Virus record (IMG/VR): IMGVR_UViG_3300042563_000961
Coordinates: 1 to 28,374 of that record
Length of the DNA stretch: 28,374 bases
Reading direction: 5' to 3' (one strand)
DNA from: a virus
Under the pieces are notes generated by a model, which searched no databases, was not told the origin of the DNA, and saw nothing but the letters and a program-made list of their open reading frames with translations. Positions 23,840 to 28,374 of the stretch are shown here, in pieces (the first letter of the stretch is position 1; every line of letters starts with the position of its first letter). Both the position numbers and the translations under genes were made by a program.

Positions 23840-25567
23840 ATGGCTGGCTGGAAAAAATACTTCACATTAGTTGACACATCGGGTGCAATGAGTCCGGTTA
23901 ACGGTTCTGTTAACTCAGATAATCGTGCCAATCCTACGCATCGAAATTATTCTAGCTATTTGCCAGATGTATATTCTGGACATCCAAATCGTTTAGAACG
24001 GTACGGGCAGTACGATACTATGGATGCGGACAGCGAAGTTAATGCCGCATTAGACATTCTTGCAGAATTTTGCAGCCAGTTAAATGAAGAAAACGGAACA
24101 CCATTTCGTGTTTTCTTCAAAGAACAAGCTACACCTACAGAAGTAAAAATTATTAGAAAGTTCATGCAACAATGGACTAAGCTGAATAAATTTGAGAAAC
24201 GAATCTTTAAAGTTGTTCGCAATGTATTCAAATACGGAGATGTTTTCTTTGTAAGAGATCCTGAAACGCAGTCTTGGATGTACGTAGATCCGCAGAAGGT
24301 TGATCGCATTATCGTTAATGAAAGCGAAGGAAAGAAACCTGAACAATACGTTATACGTGATTTTAATCCTAACTTTGAAACACTTGCAACTACTGCTATT
24401 AGCCCCAGTAATACAACTGGTGGCGGCAGTCAATACGGCAGTAGTTTTGCTCCAGGCCAAGGCGGCGCAGGCGGCTCACGTGGCATGACAGGTGCATTCC
24501 CTACAAATTTAAATGGAAATAGATTTTCTAAAACAGAAAATCAATATAACATTGATGCTAAACATGTTATACATATTAGTCTAAGCGAAGGATTAGACAA
24601 CAATTTTCCGTTTGGCACTAGCTTACTAGAAAGCATTTTCAAAGTTTACAAGCAGAAAGAACTGCTTGAAGATGCTATCATTATCTATCGTATACAACGT
24701 GCTCCAGAACGTAGGGTATTTTATATTGACGTTGGTAACATGCCAAGTCACTTGGCCATGAGTTTTGTTGAGCGTGTGAAAAATGAAGTAAATCAACGTA
24801 GAATTCCAAGTGTAACAGGTGGTGGACAAACTGTAATTGATTCTGGATATAACCCTTTAAGCATTAACGAAGATTATTTTTTCCCACAGACAGCAGAAGG
24901 CCGCGGCAGTAAAGTTGAAGTGTTACCCGGCGGCACTAACCTAGGAGAAATCGATGATCTTAAGTATTTTACTAATAAGTTGTTTAGGGCTTTACGCATT
25001 CCTAGCAGTTATCTACCTACTGGTTCCGACGACGGAGGATCTAACTTCAATGATGGTAGAGTTGGAACAGCCTACATTCAAGAACTTAGATTTAACAAGT
25101 ACTGCGAACGACTACAGAGTTTAATGAACGAACAATTTGATACAGAATTTAAACTGTATCTGCATAATAAAGGCATTAATGTAGATAGTAATATATTTGA
25201 TGTTAAATTTAGCCCCCCACAAAATTTTGCCAGTTACCGTCAAACTGAAATGGATACTGCTCGCGTTAGTACATACACTAGTCTAGCTGAAGTTACACAC
25301 CTAAGTAAACGCTTTGCATTAAAACGCTTCTTAGGTCTAAGTGCAGAAGAAATGGCAGAAAACGAAACTATGTGGAAAGAAGAAAATGTAGATGAAGACG
25401 TTTCATTAACTGCTAATGCTGAACTCCGAAGTGTTGGAATTACTGCTAACGGCATGGGATCTGACATGAGCGCTATTGGTGGAGCAACAGCGGCACCATT
25501 ACCCGGAGAAGATGGAACGGGCGCAGCACCAGAAGCCGGCGCCCCTGCAACTCCACCTCCTGCATAA
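23840..25567 (+). CDS. gp20: Portal vertex protein gp20
   Basis: 575 residues, near T4 gp20 (524). Typical blocks are MDADSEVNAALDILAEFCSQ, FKVVRNVFKYGDVFFVRD, KHVIHISLSEGLDNNFPFG followed by LLESIFKVYKQKELLEDAII, YRIQRAPERRVFYIDVGNMP, and LEYFTNKLF-like FTNKLFRALRIPSSYLP. The dodecameric portal sits at one capsid vertex, nucleates prohead assembly with the core and passes DNA. A Gly-rich insert (about residues 192-225) and an Ala/Pro/Gly-rich C-terminal tail are variable parts. It begins 11 bases after the tape measure stop and leads the head-gene set gp20, small protein, core protein, gp21, gp22, the T4 order. Confidence 0.96.
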   Translation: MAGWKKYFTLVDTSGAMSPVNGSVNSDNRANPTHRNYSSYLPDVYSGHPNRLERYGQYDTMDADSEVNAALDILAEFCSQLNEENGTPFRVFFKEQATPTEVKIIRKFMQQWTKLNKFEKRIFKVVRNVFKYGDVFFVRDPETQSWMYVDPQKVDRIIVNESEGKKPEQYVIRDFNPNFETLATTAISPSNTTGGGSQYGSSFAPGQGGAGGSRGMTGAFPTNLNGNRFSKTENQYNIDAKHVIHISLSEGLDNNFPFGTSLLESIFKVYKQKELLEDAIIIYRIQRAPERRVFYIDVGNMPSHLAMSFVERVKNEVNQRRIPSVTGGGQTVIDSGYNPLSINEDYFFPQTAEGRGSKVEVLPGGTNLGEIDDLKYFTNKLFRALRIPSSYLPTGSDDGGSNFNDGRVGTAYIQELRFNKYCERLQSLMNEQFDTEFKLYLHNKGINVDSNIFDVKFSPPQNFASYRQTEMDTARVSTYTSLAEVTHLSKRFALKRFLGLSAEEMAENETMWKEENVDEDVSLTANAELRSVGITANGMGSDMSAIGGATAAPLPGEDGTGAAPEAGAPATPPPA

Positions 25568-25575
25568 ATACTGAC

Positions 25576-25821
25576 ATGTTTTTAAGAGAATTCATTTATT
25601 TTAACAAGGACCAGGCAGATATGTCTGACGATAATCGCTATGACTCAGACAATGATACTAGCGTTTTAAAGTCCAAAGATCTTAGGAAGACTAGATTAAC
25701 TCTACGTATGTTGAATGATTTGCGTAAAGCAAGTGATGCAAGAGAAGTTGAAACACGAGAAAATTTAGCTTTAGTTAGAAAAATGTATGCTCCACCTCCG
25801 GCAGCAGACGCTCCTATGTAA
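25576..25821 (+). CDS. Small protein between portal and prohead core (gp67/gp68-position)
   Basis: 81 residues from MFLREFIYFNKDQADMSDDN; a start at the internal Met (25621, with AAGGA upstream) is also possible and would give 66 residues. The core SKDLRKTRLTLRMLNDLRKA is basic and helical; the flanks are acidic (DDNRYDSDND) and the end is Pro/Ala-rich. From memory such a protein with the DxRKTRLTL pattern is conserved at this place in aquatic T4-like phages. T4 has gp67 and gp68 (prohead core) here, so a core or internal head role is likely but not shown. It sits nine bases behind gp20. Confidence 0.75.
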   Translation: MFLREFIYFNKDQADMSDDNRYDSDNDTSVLKSKDLRKTRLTLRMLNDLRKASDAREVETRENLALVRKMYAPPPAADAPM

Positions 25822-25892
25822 ACATATAGTTTAATATTTTTTGTAAAAAATTAAATATTTTAGACAAAATTATATTGAATTATGCCCTCTTC

Positions 25893-25917
25893 GGTCAAAA
25901 ACTGACGCTTTTTGGCC
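25893..25917 (+). terminator. Hairpin between portal operon and prohead core gene
   Basis: GGTCAAAAA and TTTTTGGCC can pair over 9 bp (one G-U) around a 7-base loop CTGACGC. A smaller exclusive hairpin (GTCA/TGAC) lies inside it, so the two forms could compete. There is no T-run after the stem, so terminator function is uncertain. The rest of this 173-base gap is very AT-rich, with a weak inverted repeat near 25830-25855. Confidence 0.35.
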
Positions 25918-25944
25918 TATTTCGTACACCTTTATCAAATAGTG

Positions 25945-25952
25945 TTTAAATA
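25945..25952 (+). promoter_or_regulatory. Late-promoter-like box before the prohead core gene
   Basis: TTTAAATA, one base from TATAAATA, 42 bases before the start of the prohead core protein. The following bases (ACAACA) resemble those after the exact box at 17826 (ACAAAT), giving a shared TAAATAACAA stretch. A transcript would carry the strong AGGAGATA ribosome site. Confidence 0.45.
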
Positions 25953-25994
25953 ACAACACAGCCTTGCCGCGAAACTAATATAGGAGATAAACGC

Positions 25995-27002
25995 ATGTCT
26001 ACAAAGTTTGAACAACTATTAGACTTAATCGTCAATGAAGAAATGGATAAAGCTAATGAGCTATTCCATGAAATCGTTGTTGAAAAGTCAAGAGATATCT
26101 ATGAGAATTTAATTGCTGAAGAAGCAGAAGAAGAAGAAATGGACGAAGCAGCCGACGAATCCGATGAAGAAGAAATGGACGAATCCGCTGAAGAAGACGA
26201 AGAAGAAATGGACGAGTCCGCTGATGAAGAAGCAGATGAATCTATTGATCTTGAAGACAGTTACAGCATGGAAGCCGACGACGAAGAAGGCGACATGGGC
26301 GGAGACGCCGCAGACGAATTTGGCGCAGATGTTGGCATGGACGACATGGGTGATGCCGGAGCCGAAGGTGGTGAAGACAAAGCTATTTTTGACATCAAGA
26401 ACGCTATTGCAGAACTAGAAGCAGCATTTGCTGACCTAGAAGCTGCTCAAGGTGGCGAGATGGGTGGCGATGAATTTGATGACGAAGAAGGTGAAATGGA
26501 CGACATGGGCGGAGAAGAGCCTATGAAGATGGGATTTCAAGAAGGTCGTCGTATGACACGTGAATACACCGAAACAGTTGGAACAAACTGGGATAAAGGT
26601 AGCACACAAAAAGCTCAAGGCCAATACGCAGGTGCTGGTACAGGCGATAAAGAAGGTGCTCCGGTAGAAGGTCGTAGTCCAGTTAGCAGTGGTTCTGGTA
26701 AGCCAACAAGTGGTGCAACAGCAAAAAATCTTGCACAAAGCCACACAGAAGGCGGAACTGACAAGGGCACAAGCCCTGGTAAAGTAAACAAAGGTATTAA
26801 TCCTGAATCCGGTGAAAAATTTGCCAAAGGTATCCACAACGTTGACGGTATGAAGTCTGGCGTTAAGACACTGAGCAAAGTTGCTGGCGGTCATGGTGCC
26901 GAGAAGAAGGGCGCAGGTCCAGGACCAGTAGGTTCAGGTACAGGCGACAAAGCTGGTCAAACCAGTATTGCCAAGATCCCTACGTTTCTTAAGAAACTAT
27001 AA
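25995..27002 (+). CDS. Acidic prohead core/scaffold protein (gp68-like position)
   Basis: 335 residues. The N-terminus KFEQLLDLIVNEEMDKANEL and the helix VVEKSRDIYENLIAEE resemble the opening of T4 prohead core proteins. Residues ~40-175 are strikingly acidic, with the motif EEEMDE three times and later Asp/Gly/Met-rich segments (DEEGDMGGDAADE). A helix (IKNAIAELEAAFADLEAA) follows, and the last 150 residues are Gly/Lys/Ser-rich, ending in IPTFLKKL. Acidic core proteins pack inside the prohead and are cut by gp21; candidate (I/L)-x-E cleavage sites such as LIAE and IAELE occur here, but processing is inferred. A strong Shine-Dalgarno site (AGGAGATA) and a late-promoter-like box precede it, and gp21 follows after 13 bases. 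Confidence 0.75.
   Translation: MSTKFEQLLDLIVNEEMDKANELFHEIVVEKSRDIYENLIAEEAEEEEMDEAADESDEEEMDESAEEDEEEMDESADEEADESIDLEDSYSMEADDEEGDMGGDAADEFGADVGMDDMGDAGAEGGEDKAIFDIKNAIAELEAAFADLEAAQGGEMGGDEFDDEEGEMDDMGGEEPMKMGFQEGRRMTREYTETVGTNWDKGSTQKAQGQYAGAGTGDKEGAPVEGRSPVSSGSGKPTSGATAKNLAQSHTEGGTDKGTSPGKVNKGINPESGEKFAKGIHNVDGMKSGVKTLSKVAGGHGAEKKGAGPGPVGSGTGDKAGQTSIAKIPTFLKKL
26125..26250 (+). repeat. Imperfect Glu/Asp-rich repeat within the core protein
   Basis: The block GAAGAAGAAATGGACGA recurs three times (coding EEEMDE) with spacing of about 40 bases between copies, in a run of GAA/GAC/GAT codons. It is imperfect and in frame; copy number may vary between relatives. Confidence 0.6.
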
Positions 27003-27015
27003 TTAGAGAACCTGG

Positions 27016-27645
27016 ATGAAACATTCATATCTAAGAGAGCACCTAAGTTTTGATCAGTCTGGCATCGTTTTAGAGTCAGATGATAAGGATGGAAAGAATC
27101 TTCACTTGAAGGGCATTGCCATTCAAGGTGGTATTCGCAACGCTAATCAACGTGTCTACCCTGTAGACGAAATTGAACGTGCTGTGAAAACACTTAATGA
27201 TCAGATTCAGAATGGTTACTCTGTCTTAGGTGAAGTTGATCACCCAGATGATCTTAAAGTAAATTTGGACCGAGTAAGCCACATGATTACAAACATGTGG
27301 ATGGAAGGTCCTAACGGTTACGGTAAGTTTAAAATCTTACCAACACCAATGGGCAACTTAATTAGAACTATGCTCGAAGCCGGTGTGAAACTTGGCGTCA
27401 GCTCACGTGGCAGCGGTAACGTTGATGACATGAGCGGTAAAGTATCAGACTTCGAAATCATTACTGTTGATATAGTTGCACAGCCTAGCGCCCCTGGAGC
27501 GTATCCTACACCGGTTTATGAGCACCTAATGAATGCTCGTGGTGGATTAAACGCATTTAGAGTTGCTACAGAAGTAAAAGAAGATCCAAAGGCCCAGAAA
27601 TATTTGAAGGAATCACTCCTACAAATTATTAAAGGTCTAAAATAA
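27016..27645 (+). CDS. gp21: Prohead maturation protease gp21
   Basis: 209 residues, like T4 gp21 (212). The S77-type protease motifs are present: LGEVDHPDD with His76, LGVSSRGSG with Ser129/Ser130 (one is the nucleophile), and ITVDIVAQPSAPGAY with Asp152. The opening KGIAIQGGIRNANQRVYP is a conserved strand in this family. The enzyme, built into the prohead core, cleaves core and capsid proteins after assembly. It lies between the acidic core protein and gp22, the T4 order. A GAGAACC site precedes the start. Confidence 0.95.
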   Translation: MKHSYLREHLSFDQSGIVLESDDKDGKNLHLKGIAIQGGIRNANQRVYPVDEIERAVKTLNDQIQNGYSVLGEVDHPDDLKVNLDRVSHMITNMWMEGPNGYGKFKILPTPMGNLIRTMLEAGVKLGVSSRGSGNVDDMSGKVSDFEIITVDIVAQPSAPGAYPTPVYEHLMNARGGLNAFRVATEVKEDPKAQKYLKESLLQIIKGLK

Positions 27646-27661
27646 GCCCGAGGAGAAATAA

Positions 27662-28374
27662 ATGTTGGACGCATTCAAACAATTAGTAGAGTCAGGAGTA
27701 ATGTCGGAAGAAGTTAAATCCGCCGTTGAGACTGCCTTCACTACAAAAATTCAAGAGAATCGCGACCAAGTTACCGCTGAACTTCGAGAAGAATTTGCAC
27801 AAAAATACAGCCATGACAAAACAGTTATGGTTGAAGCAATCGACAAGATGTTAAGCGAACGATTGGCCGCAGAAATGGCCGAATTGTATAATGACAAAAA
27901 AGCTCTAGCAGAAGCAAAACTAGCATATCAACAAAAGATTGCTGGCGATGCTAAGAAACTAGAAGGATTTGTTATGAAGCAATTAGGCAAAGAATTAGTC
28001 GAGTTCCAAGGAGACCGTAAGAAAGTTTCTGAGAATTTTGGTAAGCTAGAGCAATTTGTAGTACATGCTCTTGCAAAAGAAATCAATGAATTTGCAGTTG
28101 ACAAGAAGGATCTAGCTGAAACAAAAGTTAAGTTAGTTCGTGAAGCCAAAGCCAAATTTAACGATATTAGACAAGCCTTTATTAAACAAAGTGCTAAAGT
28201 AGTTGAAAACGCAGTTACTAAAACATTAACATCTGAAATCAAGCAATTGAAAGAAGACGTTGATAGTGCTCGCAACAATGATTTTGGTCGTCGTTTATAT
28301 GAAGCGTTTGCACAAGAATATGCAGGTTCCTTTTTAAATGAGAAATCCGAGACAAGTAAATTGTTAAAGATTAT
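27662..28374 (+). CDS. gp22: Prohead core scaffold gp22, 3' part beyond the window
   Basis: 237 codons to the right edge with no stop. It starts at MLDAFKQLVESGVMSEEVKS behind a good AGGAGA site 16 bases after gp21. The sequence is almost entirely charged helix (DDxx-free coiled coil rich in Glu, Lys, Ala: LREEFAQKYSHDKTVMVEAI, LAETKVKLVREAKAKFNDIR), as in T4 gp22, the main prohead scaffold. It forms the core around which gp23 assembles and is degraded by gp21. Length suggests that most of the gene is inside the window (T4 gp22 is 269 residues). Confidence 0.92.
   Translation, partial: MLDAFKQLVESGVMSEEVKSAVETAFTTKIQENRDQVTAELREEFAQKYSHDKTVMVEAIDKMLSERLAAEMAELYNDKKALAEAKLAYQQKIAGDAKKLEGFVMKQLGKELVEFQGDRKKVSENFGKLEQFVVHALAKEINEFAVDKKDLAETKVKLVREAKAKFNDIRQAFIKQSAKVVENAVTKTLTSEIKQLKEDVDSARNNDFGRRLYEAFAQEYAGSFLNEKSETSKLLKI

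Noticed and set aside
26436-26894. 152-codon minus-strand ORF within the prohead core gene
   Set aside because: Antisense shadow of a Gly/Lys/Thr-rich region; Cys/Phe/Thr-rich product with no start signal.

Overview
The window is part of the genome of a T4-like contractile-tailed phage (myovirus). It carries a nearly complete set of recognisable T4 core genes: baseplate wedge and hub (gp6, gp25, gp5, gp53), late sigma factor gp55, recombination nuclease gp47/gp46, a gp26-type tail protein, a tape measure protein, portal gp20, prohead core proteins, prohead protease gp21 and scaffold gp22. The DNA is AT-rich. From memory, the sequence style resembles the aquatic/marine T4-like phages more than coliphage T4 itself. 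The host cannot be read from the window; a consensus sigma-70 type promoter ahead of gp55 fits a typical bacterial host.

Layout. (1) 1-12586, minus strand: a tightly packed late baseplate operon, read right to left as a tail-tube/baseplate-junction protein, gp53, a 1160-residue hub-like protein, gp5 (spike with a C-terminal GH19-type muralytic domain), gp25, a very large gp6, and a further large structural protein cut by the window edge. (2) 12698-17391, plus strand: gp55, gp47, gp46, two small basic proteins and a SegE-like GIY-YIG endonuclease, starting from a promoter with perfect TTGACA and TATAAT boxes. (3) 17392-17856: a 465-base gap without a gene but rich in hairpins, ending in an exact T4 late promoter (TATAAATA). 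(4) 17857-20384, plus strand: two virion-like proteins of unknown function, one with glycine/alanine-rich membrane-like segments and one with Pro/Ala/Gly repeats. (5) 20381-21477, minus strand: a gp26-like protein and a 75-codon ORF joined by what looks like a programmed -1 ribosomal frameshift. (6) 21552-28374, plus strand: tape measure, portal, a small protein, acidic prohead core protein, gp21 protease and gp22 scaffold (cut by the edge).

How it works together. The sigma-70 promoter would give gp55 early or mid infection. gp55 would then redirect host RNA polymerase to ATAAATA-type late promoters, and variants of that motif lie in most of the short intergenic gaps that precede structural genes. 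The late products build the baseplate, tail ruler and prohead.

The most notable finding is the frameshift cassette at 20537-20617. A T_TTT_TTC heptamer sits in the correct frame, followed by a 6-nt spacer and a perfect 12-bp stem enclosing a second 8-bp hairpin, exactly where the gp26-like frame ends and the overlapping -1 frame begins. It lies next to the tape measure gene. This is the architecture of lambda-type G/GT tail assembly chaperones, here in a T4-like gp26 family gene. The second target is the structured gap at 17392-17825.
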